Below, piece by piece: positions 37,674 through 50,790 of a stretch of 64,000 nucleotides of DNA. The notes beneath the pieces are model-generated. The model was not told the DNA's origin and did not search any database. It was given only the letters and a program-made list of their open reading frames with translations. The stretch lies in contig NC_090020.1 of assembly GCF_036417845.1 (NCBI RefSeq), positions 40,780,425 to 40,844,424 of the forward strand. Direction: 5' to 3'. The DNA comes from Apteryx mantelli (Eukaryota > Chordata > Aves > Apterygiformes > Apterygidae). Each line of letters starts with the position of its first letter. The first letter of the stretch is position 1. The translations under genes were made by a program, and so were the position numbers.

Positions 37674-40600
37674 CCTGCAATAATCATTTTGTCTATAGTT
37701 TGCTGAAATATATTCCTGTAATACTTTAATGCCAGAAGCTGGAAATCATATTAAAGAGCTACACTCTAATAGTTGGAGCACACTACACTTGCAGTGGCAC
37801 ACAAAAAGCATCTGGAATACAAAAACTAATACTCTAAGGATATATGCTAACTGGATGGCCATACCTTTCACTTATGATTTTGCAATTACTGAGTTTCACA
37901 TGTTTGAACTTACATTGTAACAATTTATATGTAAAAGCTTTCCAAAATTATGTTAAATAAAATCCTATATATATCATTAGGAAAAATCTGGCTCCTAAGA
38001 GTTTTTGTTTTTTCTGAAATACCTATACAGGTCCCTGGAGCCTTGCACAGTGTACCTTCACTGCTTTGAAGCCAGCTACCATTATTCTGAACATGCCATG
38101 TTTGACTGGCATATGTTCTTTTACAAAAATGTATATGAAGAGTACAAAATGCCAGAGAAAACTTGTTAATTTAACAGGAAACTGCCATGTTATCTTACAC
38201 CTATGCTATGTCTTAAAATCTTTTGATACACATACATTTTTAAATATATTAAGGAAGAGACCTAAGATCATTGTCAGAGCAGAAGTGCAAAATCAATTAC
38301 TGTTAGAGATGGAGTTCTCTTGTGCTCTATCTGCTCTCAGAATAAATCCATTCTGTTCATATCTGACTTAATAGTCTGAGAGATGGTGACTTCCAACAGC
38401 TTGAAAAGGTGCTGTTACAGGAAGAGCATGAAGTGGCCTCTTGACTGCCAAGCACTTCTCTAAGAGACAGCAATGGAGATCCCCAAGAAGCTTTGTTTCT
38501 TTGCTTTTAATCTACACCTAGTTCTCTACTCCTTAGGTCTCTGTTGGATATGGCCTGGTCCCTATTTTAGAAAGGCTGTTCAGAGCAGATAACACATGTT
38601 AAGCATACCTAATTTCTGGCCTAAAATTTTTCTGCTCAAGTAGAGCTCTCCCCTTTTATTATTAAAAAAGCTAGAATGGGGTAAACAATACCTCCTTAAA
38701 GATGCCTATTATTTCACACACCCCCCAGTGTGGCAATTCTTTTTACCCAAGAAAACTGGAAATTCTAAAAAAGCAAGCATTACTAGTTTTCTAGTAGTGG
38801 AAAAAACTGAGCTTCTATAAACAAAATCTCAAAGTAAATTGGAGTATATATGAACATTTGATCCCCATACGGGTGTTTTGTCTATTTAATGTTGCCTCAT
38901 GAAATGTGTGCAAATTTTATGTTTGCTGTAAAAGTATAATAAAAAGCAAAGAAGGAGAATGCTTTTTATTGCTACAGCATGAGAAGGGATTTCTTTCTGT
39001 TTCTTTTACTTTGGTCTCTGTTGCTGCAGTTACGCGTTTGCTTAGCTTTATTCATGTGAATACAGCAGAAGTTTCCAGTGTGGATACATACATTGGAATT
39101 TCTTTGGAAGTTTTCTTTTTAGGTGGTGTCTTTTAATACTTTGAAGTACGCTTTAAAGTATCTACCTTCAGCACCTACAGGTCTGTAAAGACATAGCAGA
39201 TAGTTCTACTGAGAACTGGGGGGAAATTATCTCCAGTGCTGTCACTGTTGAAGGCAGTTTTCCATCATCAGGTTTTCATCAGAATTAGAGTTGCCCATGA
39301 ACATGGCTGACTGTTTTCTAACTGTTTCATAATATAGTGAGAAAATAACTTCAGAGAAGAAACTTAGGAAAGGATGCTGGGGAACAGTCACTGACATATG
39401 CAAGCGCCTTTTAGCTGAGAAGAGTCAGTACTTTGAACCCAGAAGCACTGTTAATTTATTAAAAAGCAGTCTGTTTAAAATGTTTTCCTACAAACCTATT
39501 CCCAAGAAAAATAAGGGATCCACAAATTACAGGTTATGCATTTTGAAAGTGTTTCTTCCTATTGTTATGATTTTATGAAGTTAAAGTACAGTTGTGAACT
39601 GTAATATCATCTGTAAGGGGGTGCTCTAAAGGAAATGGTATGCTCATTATTAAGCATTTGAGAAAGCAATTCATATAAACGCAGCTGCCTCAGCCATTTC
39701 CTTTACTTACTGTTTTGAGGTGCATATCTTCACTCTGAGATGAAGTTTATTGTCTCCTCTAGGAGAACTGTCAGGCATCATGCCGCAGAAGACAAGAGAA
39801 CTTGGCTGATACACCTGGTGCTGCCCAGGTAAATAAAGGACCTGGAGAGACAAACATGTAACCAGCCATCTGTTGTACATTGCTAAGTGAAACCTTCTTC
39901 AGCAACATCAATGAATCAGCCCCTGGCAGTAGCAGTAGACAGTGAGCGGTGCAGCATGTGTGCCACAAAATAAGGTCCCAAGAGAGCTAGCAGTAACTCT
40001 AACAGATTTACCAGTTGTATCTAACAAATATTTCCCTCTGAAAAACAAAAAAGCCCTATCAACAGCCTGTTTTACACATATGCTTGCTGAGTGCAACTCT
40101 TTGACTCCAATTGTTGGTAAAGTGGGCTACTGCCTAGGGCACTAGCCTAAGAAGAGCAGCATGACTGCAGTCCTGCTGCTAATTTGTGAGTGTCAGGGCA
40201 GTGAAAAGGGTGGCTAGTGCTAAGGGAGAGGCAGAAGTGCTTAGGGCAGCAGCTGTCACTGAGGATACAGCTCTCCTGCCCTCTGTTCCTCCCAAAATCT
40301 GGCAGCAGCAGCAAGTCTGGCTTTCAAGAGCCCTCCACCAGTGCTCAGACCCAGTGTTGTCATTTCTTTCTACCCTTTTCATGGTAAGAACCCAACCCTG
40401 TGTCAATGGGATGACAAAATTAACTTTTTCCTCTACTGCTGGGAGAAGCCACATTTACCTTGCTGATATCCCTAGCTTGCTTTTTTATCCATGTCTCCAG
40501 CAGGGGAATGACAGAACCCACATTTCAGCAACAGAGAAGAGAACTAAGGAAAAAGGGCTGAATACAGAACTAAGATCACTTCCAGGATTGCCACCCTCTC

Positions 40601-41124
40601 ACCCTGCATTTGCCCTTGTAGCTTGCATGGGCAACAGCAGCTTCTCTTCACCAAAACAGGCAACTCTGCTTGCTGCTGGATGCTCTCCCTTTTCACTAAA
40701 TCTGGGCCACTCTCAATGAGTGATCTCTCTCCTATTTTCTTCAGCACCATTAGCTTGTGTGTGCAATGAAGTCTGAGGATCCTGGACAAGAACCTTTTCT
40801 TTCAGCTCAGGAAGATGGTACTCAGTGAAAACTGGACAGGCAGCCCTGTGCTGTTGAGAAGAAATCTTTATCTGGTTTCTTAATGGACCAGAAATTTATT
40901 TTAGAAGCTGTCATAATTTAGGCAGACATTTTCGAGGGAGCCTAAAGGAGTTATATGACCTACTAGATTCCTTAGAAAACCCATACGTGGGCATTATTTG
41001 ATCAATGTTCTCAAAGAAGAAATGTCATATTACAGATCTCTGGCAAAAAGACCTCAGCAGTTTTCACATCTTAAGTTGATTCTGCCACAATTGAATGACA
41101 GACCCATCAAGAGAGCGCAGAGTG

Positions 41125-41560
41125 AAAGCGATCTCAGGAGGTCATCTAAGTTTAACCCCTTGCCCTATGGCATTTCTGACGGTTGTTTCTGGCATCTCAT
41201 TCCTGACAGTTGCTTCTCTGACCTGTTCTTAAAATCCTCCAATTATGACTCTTCCACATCTTCCCCCAGGCTATTGATTCCCGAGCTATCATTACTCTTG
41301 GAAAGTTTTCCTAACATGTAACCTCCATTCCCTTTGCTATAGTTTTATAGTCACTGCTGCTTGTTCTACAAACAGTAGACAATGTGTAGAGCCATAGAGA
41401 GGGGCAATTTATTCCCATCCTCTTCTTTAGTTGCTTATGTATTGGAAGGCAGTTACCTTGTCTTCCTCAATCTTCTCTCTTTTGCTGTAATTAAGTCATT
41501 TTTTCCAGTGCTTCTTTAAAGCTCTGAGGGACCTCTGGCACATTTGTGCTTCACTGTTTA
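41125..41560 (-). mobile_element. Old CR1 LINE 3' fragment, highly diverged
   Basis: The plus strand carries the reverse complement of an old CR1 3' region. Landmarks in order are GGAGGTCATCTAAGTTTAAC then CCCTTGCCC; TTGCTTCTCTGACCTGTTCT followed by TAAAATCCTCCAATTATG; CATTACTCTTGGAAAGTTTT followed by CCTAACATGTAACC; and CTGCTGCTTGTTCTA. Many substitutions and small indels show that it is far older than the copies at 1-577 and 59787-59987. Ends are approximate. Confidence 0.7.
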
Positions 41561-41744
41561 ACATATTTCTTGAAGTCTGCTGTCCATATCCACAGCTGAG
41601 AAAAAAAAGGTAAAGGTTGTCTTACCTTGCTAGTAACACTTCCATTTAGATAGCTAGCGTGCGTACATATATTGTGTGCTTGCATACACAGATACATGTG
41701 TGCATGGCAGGGCCATAGCTTTTTGTGTTGCTAAAATCCTGTGT

Positions 41745-41766
41745 TATTCTATTCTATATTCTATTT
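41745..41766. repeat. (TATTC)n-like pentanucleotide repeat, degenerate
   Basis: TTATTCTATTCTATATTCTA shows four imperfect TATTC units. Confidence 0.75.
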
Positions 41767-44700
41767 TGGAGGTTCTGTGGCTATCTGTACATAATCTACG
41801 TGTCAGATTATGCTCACATCTCCACTTGAAGTAGGGTAAACTCCTTTTAGGCCTCTTCCAGACTTGCATGATATTATTTTGTCTTTTCTTGGCGCAGTAT
41901 TACTGACTCTGATAAAAGACGTATATAAAAGGTAGCTCTGTGTTCTAACAGCCTCAGGATTTCTCATCAATTTCCCAAATATACCCAGAATAATTCTTTT
42001 CCTTCCTTCTTTACACTGCTTGCTAGTAAGCACACAACCAAAACACCTACCAGTTACAGTGGGAAAGGCAGTGGCTGTACAGATATCAATGACAGACAGT
42101 ACTGTTCTCTTCAGGAAGCAGATGACTTGAACTAGTGTTTACAGCTGTGCATATATGTTAGACAAAAACAGTCGATGTTACGAGGGCTGGAGTGTCTGGA
42201 AAACTGACGATGCATTATCAACTGTGTGCAAGGAGGATTAATGGTGGATGCTGTCTAGCCCTTATTTATTTGAAAGAGGTAATTTGGCATAATGAGAACC
42301 TACCTTATTTCTCCTGGTGGTAATCTGTGATTCTTGGGTCAAAGGTACACATTGACTGGTCAATTTAATGGAGAAAAGATGTGCACAGAGGTTGGGTAAT
42401 TCACTTGGTGTATGCAAGAAGGCGATATGACACTGATGCTGTGCAGAGAAAGATGAACTGGGGGTTATCTAGTGTTTGTGCTAACGCTTGTTTCACCTGG
42501 GCAATTCATACTCAACATAGTTTTTTGTGCGTGACACATTTTGGTTACAGTGCATATGTCAGTTTTGTTATTTACTTCTCATGCACCATTGTGCACTTAC
42601 CTGAGACTTTGTCTTTACACCTCAAAATACAATTTATAAACACAGAAACAAGGCTATACAAAAGCAAATTATATAACATGCTATACTTGTGTACAGTTGA
42701 TGTACAGTTAGAAAGATCTTTCTGAAGTTACAATGGGAAATGCACCATAATTACAGAAATGATTCCTATTATATCTTGTCATTGAGAAACTATTTCATGA
42801 CAGATACTTAAGCCTTGCAGTTTGACACTACTAATGTAGGGACTACACTTTGCACACTCCCTTTTGTCAGATTTCCATCAAGTAGATTTTTAAAAGGTTA
42901 AGAAATACATCTGGGGTACTCAGAGCTGAATCCTAGTCTACATGCAGACAAGAGCTGTTTCAGCATGAAATCCATTCACTAACCTACTAATTTGTTCTTA
43001 GCACATGATGTAATGACATTTTTAGTTTACTTTCAACTGTGCTGCATGGCTGTATTTTGGTATTGCTCTAATGGTAAGTGATGAAACATGCTATGAATCA
43101 GCTCTCAGTGAACACATTCTAAGCCAGTAACCATTTTGTATAAATGGATGCTAGAGCATACTTTTACTGTTATGCTGTCAATCATATTTTCTTATGCCAT
43201 TGATCTTCTGTCAGCTTGATGTTACAAGAAGGTTTCTGAATGACAGCTTTGGTGGCATGAATATTAAATCTAAATTGTTTGTCTAACTTGTCTCCTTCAA
43301 TTCATTCATACTCCAGCTATGCTGAATATAGTATATTTTATTCATTAGTAACCTAGTGAATGAGGTTCAATCTCTAATTTTTTTGACAAAAAGCTTACTA
43401 AAATGCTGCTGTATTACTGAGGTACTAATGCAGAGCAAAGCATAGTCCAGCATCCTGCTGATGAAATAAGGAGCCATACTCACAGTCCTGAAACTGCACA
43501 TATCCAGACGGTGTCCACCAAAAAGACCCTCCCAAATACCTGCAACAAACAAAAAAATAAGCCAGCCAAGAAATATGATGCTCCTAAAAAATGATTTTCA
43601 TTCTTCAAAAAAGAGAATAGCTAGAGATTACCTAAAATTAGGAATTCACTAATAATCTCTCAAATACTCTATAGATAGGCTTTGGTACAGAATCACAGGA
43701 CATACACACAGAGGTTCATGGGACAGAGGGTCACAGAAAAATTCCTGAATTTTGGGGGATGAGTGAACGTGAACTGCCACTTTTTATAAAACTGGCATCC
43801 ATGGAAATAGTTTTATTAGGGCAGGATCACAATGGTTCACTAACAAATTACTTCACTGCTTCCTTTCCATCAGAAATTTCCCAGTGGACTGGGAATGACC
43901 CTTTTTGACCAGGATTGTAATCAAAAGGGTTTTGTGTTCCTTTGAAAAGCTTTGATCAACTAGTATTTTCTGAAGATGTTTGTTGGAAAATCCCTGCTCA
44001 GCTCTTCTGCCTCTGGGAAATGCTTACGCTTTGTTGACAGAAGTCTGACTTAGATTCATGCCAAGATGGATCTGCCTCGAGAATTATAAACCAAACAGCA
44101 GCAGTCATGGCACCTGGACTCTATAGCTACTAAGGATACAAAAATACAGAGTACACATTTCAGACAGCTGAAGATCACAGAATCAGCATTTCTCTTACAG
44201 AAATCACAGAGTGTTATCGCCTGTAGGCTTTGGGGCCCTAGGCAGGAGACAAACTACAAATTAGGAATGATAAAATCAGTTTATACAATGTGAGTTCATC
44301 TTCTCCAGAGATAAAATCCTCTGGCTTTACATTTCACATTTACATCAAGTTGGCCTTTCTTTGGCATTAGCCAGTCCTGAAACTGCTTTTTGCCCCAATA
44401 TGCTCAGAACAGTGGATAAGCATATGAAGGGTATGTGCCGCTCTCCTGAGAACATCCAGGTCTTTCCAGCTGTATTGTATTATCCAATTATCTGGGATGG
44501 GAGTCTTTGACACTACATTGATTACCTAGTGGATATCTTTAACAACAAACCCTGAACATCATCTGGCATCCCAATCCCACCTCATTTAGTAATATCCAAT
44601 TTGCATAATTTGATTTACCATGTGTTGTAAGAGAATAAATATACTCTGCAGAAACTGCAACCCAGCATAGAGCAGGCGACTTTTAAATTCCCAGTCTCCA

Positions 44701-47700
44701 GAACAGGCAATCTCCTCCTTCCAGAATCTGATGATACTTACACCTTAGTCTGTTGCAAATCCTTTCACAGAAGCTCAATTTTATCCCCTGCTGCAGCTAG
44801 TATTACAGATGGCTGTGGTGGGCTTTACACATATCCAGTCAGTCAAGATCACTGTTTTTACCTTTTTGTCAACTCAGTGTCTCTACGATTCAAACTGTCC
44901 TTCAAGCCTTTGTCCACTGTCTCACACAAGCCAAAAATTTCAGATCAGTCATTTTAAGGGTGCAGTTAACAAGCTAGCAATAACTCAGTGTTAATACATT
45001 TCAAACATATCGCATATCTGATTTTTTTAATTGACTATGTCCTTCACAAACCCTTACGTAACCCCCACTTCTGCCATTCACAAGGTCATAGTCAACACTC
45101 TTCACATTCTCAAAAACACAAATTACTGATTTGTTTTGAGCCTGTTCAGCAGACACAGGATCTCTCTTTCCTCATGCTCTCTTTCAACACTCTGGCAACT
45201 GCAGCACATGTGTCTCTTTCTGCTTTGCATTTAGATTTCTCATGTGCACACAGATGATGGGAGGCCCTGTTAGAGGTACCGCTGTTCCTGGCTGACAGAT
45301 ATTTTTGGAGGTTTTGTTGTTTCTTTAAACAACACAGCTCGGGTCAGCTAGAGTGCTAAGTTTATTACTTCTATCTCAAAAAAACAAAGCATTGCCAAGT
45401 GACAGATAAGAACTGTGGCTGTGGACGAAGACTCAGAATTTCATTTCTCTAAGATCCTGCTTTTTTTACTTCTTTTTTTTTCTTTCTGATCTCTCAATTG
45501 CCTCCATTTCATTCAGGAGTACTCAGTGTTTATCCAGAGCCTGTAAGCAGGGTGCTTGGGGCATTCAGTCATATTGGTCCATGGCAGCTGCAAGGCCAAA
45601 CTTGACATCATTCTGAAGAGTGACCCAAAGAAAGATAGTCTTCTCATTTAATTACAGGTATCCAAATGCTAAGTAACTCTTCCAAGTTAGCTACCTAGGC
45701 TTCCCCTGTAGTCAGTGGGATCAGACCAGAACTTCTATAAATGAGGTATCTAAAATAGGGGGGATGAATCACATTCAGGAAATATCTACCTCTCCCCACT
45801 GACTAGAGATGAAGCCCAATGATTAAGATTTACAAAGCAAAAGTTAGGCAAGAGAACACAGAAAATGACTCCATTGTATTTCATCAAAATCCTCTTGGGG
45901 TTCCACATTATTTACAACTAGTTCTGTAATTGTAGGAATTTAATTTGTATAATTTCAGAATTGTGGTACATTTTATTTGGGATACAAAATTTCTTTGGCA
46001 AACCTCCTATGATTTCCCTCTGTTTTATTAGAACAGTTACTGAAATAAATTCTTATGTATTAGGATCTTTCTCATCAAACCACAGCAGTCTTCAGATGGA
46101 AACAGATCAGTATTATCAAAATAAATCAAGTATATACATACATATTTGGTATAAATAAATATGTCAAGTAAGAATTGCCTAGTAGCCTGCTTTGGGATCT
46201 TGTGCTGTGTGACAGACCTAACAAATACTGACAGTTACAAGAAAGAGAGTTAATTCACTATGAGATTAAAGATTCATTTTTTTTCCAAAAGGTTCCAAGT
46301 GCATTCAATGAAAGGATCACAACGACTTTGAAGGAATCAAACTGGGTCTTAAAGGACTACCAGGCGATTTAAAAAGTGCTAAGCACATTGCCAATGTTCA
46401 GCAAATGACAATAAATGGTAATTTAAAATTGCATTTATGCATTTTTTGATTTCTTCACATTTCAAAGCTGTAAAAGGACCGCTAAACATTAAAGCAATTC
46501 TTGACCCAACTGATTTTCTGTACTGAAGTCCTGGTGCTGGACATTGCCCCATTATCACCAAAAAGAACACCCAAAAGACCAATAAACCATCCAAAGATGG
46601 AAGTAAGGAAGACTGAAATATGAGAAGTATCTGCACTCAGTGTATCCTATTTACACTGTCTTTATTTCCTTTATACAAAAAATAGAAATAACAACAGACA
46701 AAACATACTCAAAAAAATCAATGCTTTTGCCTTGGTCTCATTGAGGAGCTGAGCAGGCAGAGTCCTGGCTTATACTTTTACAGTATATGTCATTGAGAAA
46801 GGGAAATAAAGAAATATGACACTATATCCATGCAATAGATAGATAGTACAAAACGTGTTCTATGGCCCAACAAACATTTTGGAGGGTTGCCTGTGTCATA
46901 ACAATTTTCAAACCATTACTCTTGCTCACTCATACCTTTACACAGTACAGCTTACAAACAAGTTACATATACACATATATCATAAAAAAGTTTTGTATAT
47001 GGTCTAACTGCTACAAATTAAGGCATCCTAACAGTTTGCTGTTTTGCTGGTGAGGGGTATGTCTCATATTAGCGTTTTTCAAAAGGATATATCTCAGGCA
47101 TTTCAAAGTAAGACATCATGAGATGTGGTTTAGAGGAAGAATTCCTGCAGCTCTGGTTCTTCAGTACTCTTTTGACTGTAAGATTTCTGGCTTTTCCTAT
47201 TGATGTCATCATGCCTGGAGAGAAAAAGAATAAAATTACTCATGGTAACACTAACAATATAGAAGGATTTGTCTTGTTTTTGTTTATTCTGTTTTATCCA
47301 GTTTGCAAATTTTGAACTTTGAATTAATTTTTCTCTCTGTGCTTATTTGTCTAGGCATGTACTACACACAGTATTTTTCAATACTGTATATTCTTACTAA
47401 CTTTCTTTAAGCTACTATTCTGCAATCAAAACTGGAAACCAATGGAAAGACCAGGAGCTTTGTGAGTCAAATCATGAATTAGGACACTGTCAAAATGTTC
47501 TGGTAATGGACAGAATGTACAAAAACTATCAGATCCTTTAGTGAAAAGTATCATAATGATGAAATGATTCATTACAACTAATGAATTGATTTGTAGGTGC
47601 AAATGAGGTGAATGAATGATCTGTAGGCCTTACTTATGTGTCTGCTTAAGTAGAAGATGGTGGCACAGGCAGTAGGAAAAATAGCAAGCAGTAATTTGAC

Positions 47701-49989
47701 TTAAGCTTTTTGAGGCAGGGCCTATCTCTCTTTAACATCGTAATTTAGATAAAATCTTAATTCAGATCATTAAGATTTTTATTAGATACACAGATAAAGA
47801 CCCCTTCTCTATAATGTATCTTCATTTCCATACCATGTAAGTTTTTTTTAAAAATCTACTCTGTCTGTGACACAAATGTCAGCTTTCCAATTAAAGTAGA
47901 AAAAACAAATCCTCATCATCTGTAACATCTAAGTTTCCTCAGTTCCTTTTATAAGTCCTTGTTCTGAATCCCCAACCTGTTCCCCACTCTTCCCTTCAGG
48001 TGAAGGATTTTGGATAAAGCATCCAGGCCACAGCAACTTTCAAAAGGGTTAAATGTCTTATTTTTAGTTATTACTGCTTAACAGCAAAACTCCTACTATA
48101 CAATCATGACTGACTGGTTTGTTGTTGCAAAGGACAGATCTTGCAGGGAGGTTAAAAACCCACAGCAAAGGGCAAAGGGTATGTCTATAAAAAGCTTGCC
48201 TGAAGCTCACATATTTGTGAGCCTGATTCTTGTAAACCAGATTGCTTTAATTTATTCCAGTCTACAATCACCACAAAAAGCTAAATACCCACAAAAGACT
48301 GATACTTAGTATGCTTAAATAGACTTGTGATTACTACAGGATTTAACAGGAGCTGACCTTCTCAGAGACTGTACTTGCAGATCCGAGTAAGCAGGCATGA
48401 GGCACCATTTTATTTTAAAGTCTCCTCCACTCATCTCAATTACTGTGGCCTGCACACCAAAAGTAAGTGCAAAAGACACAGAACTGAGTCTGATGAGGTA
48501 GAATTGGTAGAAATGAATTTGAGGAAGAAAAACAGGAGCATTTAAGTTTTTGCCACAATAACTTTTTGACACTTACCATGCATTGCCGTTATCAACAGCA
48601 CATTTAAGTGTTAATTGTGGAGCTCTATTAAAGGATGTTTTGTAAGGTTATGACAATGTCATTAACTACGGTGTGAGCTTAGCTTTGCAGCACTGAAATA
48701 CATTATGGGTGAGTCCCCATAGCTCTGTCCATGCAGAGGCTGCACTGGCACTCCACACACCCCATTTTGCAGCCCTGCAGTTGCACCATGATCTTTAACA
48801 GGGTTGTTTCTAGCTACTGCAGGTATCTCTAGGTGACAACGCAGAACAGACATGCCTTTTACAACTGCCCCCTCTGCCTGCTGACCTGAGGGAAATACAT
48901 TAGTAATATTATTAATTACTAACCAAATTTCTAGTATCTCCTGGTGCCTGTGCCACCAGGTAAGTACTTGCCATCTCCTTACACAACTGGCATTGATACG
49001 TAATCATAAGAGTTTATAACAGAACTACTATCAGTTGTCTGGGATAAGGCCTAAATTATTTTTATATTGATTTTATACTGTACTAGTTTGAATCATTAAA
49101 ATGTTATTAGATATAAAGATCTTTTTTCTAGCACAGAGATTTGGAGCAAAGTTGTAATTTATTCAGCACTAGATCTGGCAGTGGAAAATCTGTTACACTA
49201 GACCCATTTATTATTTTAAGAGTGTCCAGCTTATTATCTGACAGAACTCTGATGGCAGATTTTGCTGATTGACCCTGAAGTATTAGGCATCTTCAGTTGT
49301 TGAGAGCTGCAGCTAATACAAGGCTTTGTACTGATAAGGTGAGTTAGTGCTCACTTTAATGTACTGCAGATCTCAAATGATTTAAAATGTGGGAAAGAAC
49401 AGTTCACTGTTCTTTCACTTACATGTAAGATGGAAATAACTACAAATATTTGCCTGGAATTATAATATACAAGAAACTAGCAAATCCTTCCAAAAGGGGA
49501 AAAAATACCCCAACCCATCCTCCACAGCTCTTTCTTAGGCTCTTACGAAAAATAGGGTGTATCTACTTTTAGAAGGACACTAGAAAATTTAATGTAATTT
49601 TCTACTGTTAAGCTATGAACAATTTGAAAAAGCAAACTACAAGACCTTCAGGTAAGTGGGTATTTTGAATGAAAAAATAAGCAAACAAAAGAAATAAAAG
49701 CTGAACAAAAAGCAGCTGGAATCTGGTGGACAAGAATGTAATTTGATTCCAGGTAGATTTCCTATAATGCTTTCAGATTTCAGAACACGCTAATAAAACC
49801 CCCTATATAAGGCTTTGAGTTAAAATGGGTTTGGGACTGTGTCCAGTAATGTAACCTGTCAATATAATCACCTACAAAGGTTTAAAACTGCAAAGACTGC
49901 ACCACTTTGCAGAAAGATTCTTTTTTGAGTAGCTCTGAAATGATAATTACGCAGGCTCCCCACACCATCCAGAGAAAAGTTTAGACTGT

Positions 49990-50027
49990 GTCCATTTTGC
50001 TTATTTAAACCGTCCATTTTGCTTATT
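49990..50027. repeat. 22-bp tandem duplication
   Basis: GTCCATTTTGCTTATT at 49990-50005 recurs at 50012-50027 after TAAACC; the following bases (CAAAAACC) resemble the spacer of the first unit. Confidence 0.9.
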
Positions 50028-50271
50028 CAAAAACCATGAAACAGACTGAAAAGCATCACAAAAGCTGGCTTGGAAATTCTGAGCACATTTAGGTCTGCGT
50101 TCTGACTTCTGACAAGCACAGTTTGGTTTCCATTTTTATGTGAATTTCGGAAATCTCATGCTACACAGTGCTGCACACAATTTGCCCACTTTTGTCCTAG
50201 TAAGTGGGTATGAAGAGAACCTCTTCAAGCCGTGCTTTCACTGTATCCAGCTGCTTGTTTCCTGCTCCCTT

Positions 50272-50291
50272 CAGACAGTCCCAGACAGTCC
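50272..50291. repeat. Perfect 10-bp tandem duplication
   Basis: CAGACAGTCC occurs twice head to tail. Confidence 0.9.
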
Positions 50292-50439
50292 TGCTCAGCC
50301 CCTTTCCCCCTCCCTTAAACAGGAAAGGAGGAATGGGTCAGGCACACACTTGCTCTTGAGATGCTTTCTCTGCCACCACCTACGCCAGTCCTTTCACTTT
50401 GGGGATGGTTGGAAATCTCCCTTAAATTGACTCTTTGAT

Positions 50440-50790
50440 TTTCTCCGCTGCCAGGGGAGCACCATAAAGGGGAGCAGAGTGGGGACATGGTGGCTCAGCT
50501 GCGCCTGCCAGGAGGGCTAGAACCGCAGGCCCAACGCTGACCCTCGTCTTCCCAGCAGGCGACTCTGAAAGCCGCAGCCAGACCCGCAGTCTCTCTCACA
50601 ATGAAAAGTAAGAGGAAATGCCACGCCGCCAGGGACTTCTCACACAGCAGCATTTATGTGAGGCAACACCCTATTACAAGAACTGGCTCCATCCGTGCGA
50701 TGGTTCAAACATACAGATGAGATTAAAGATCTTGTATCTCCCCACTGTGGGGATGGAGAGCCGGGCCTTTGACCGGAGACCGCTCACACA
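50440..50790 (+). promoter_or_regulatory. CpG-dense island, possible promoter and short first exon
   Basis: By eye about 16 CpG dinucleotides fall in 350 bp, against near absence in the flanks. A CATAAAGGGG box-like element lies at about 50464. At 50601 an ATG with A at -3 is followed by AAAA and then GTAAGAG, a strong 5' splice site at 50608, so 5' sequence ending at 50607 could be a first exon; a CCCAGCAG acceptor-like site ends at 50558. Orientation is assumed from the donor. No downstream exon was identified. Confidence 0.35.

Larger units (their letters stand above)
31277..41124. other. Intergenic sequence, no gene recognised
   Basis: Unique sequence with two short tandem duplications (33399-33432 and 37640-37673). 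The longest open frame of the window outside SNCAIP and CR1, 177 codons at 40186-40719 on the plus strand, has a patchy composition, no domain and shadow frames on the other strand; it is not called as a gene. Confidence 0.65.

Noticed and set aside
40186..40719. 177-codon open frame on the plus strand
   Set aside because: About one frame of this length is expected by chance in 64 kb on both strands; it begins at a GTG, has no domain, and overlaps an open frame on the other strand.
43688..43745. GAATCACAGGACATAC with AGAGGTTCATGGG as a CR1 3' tail
   Set aside because: Single 8-mer match with no following CR1 sequence.
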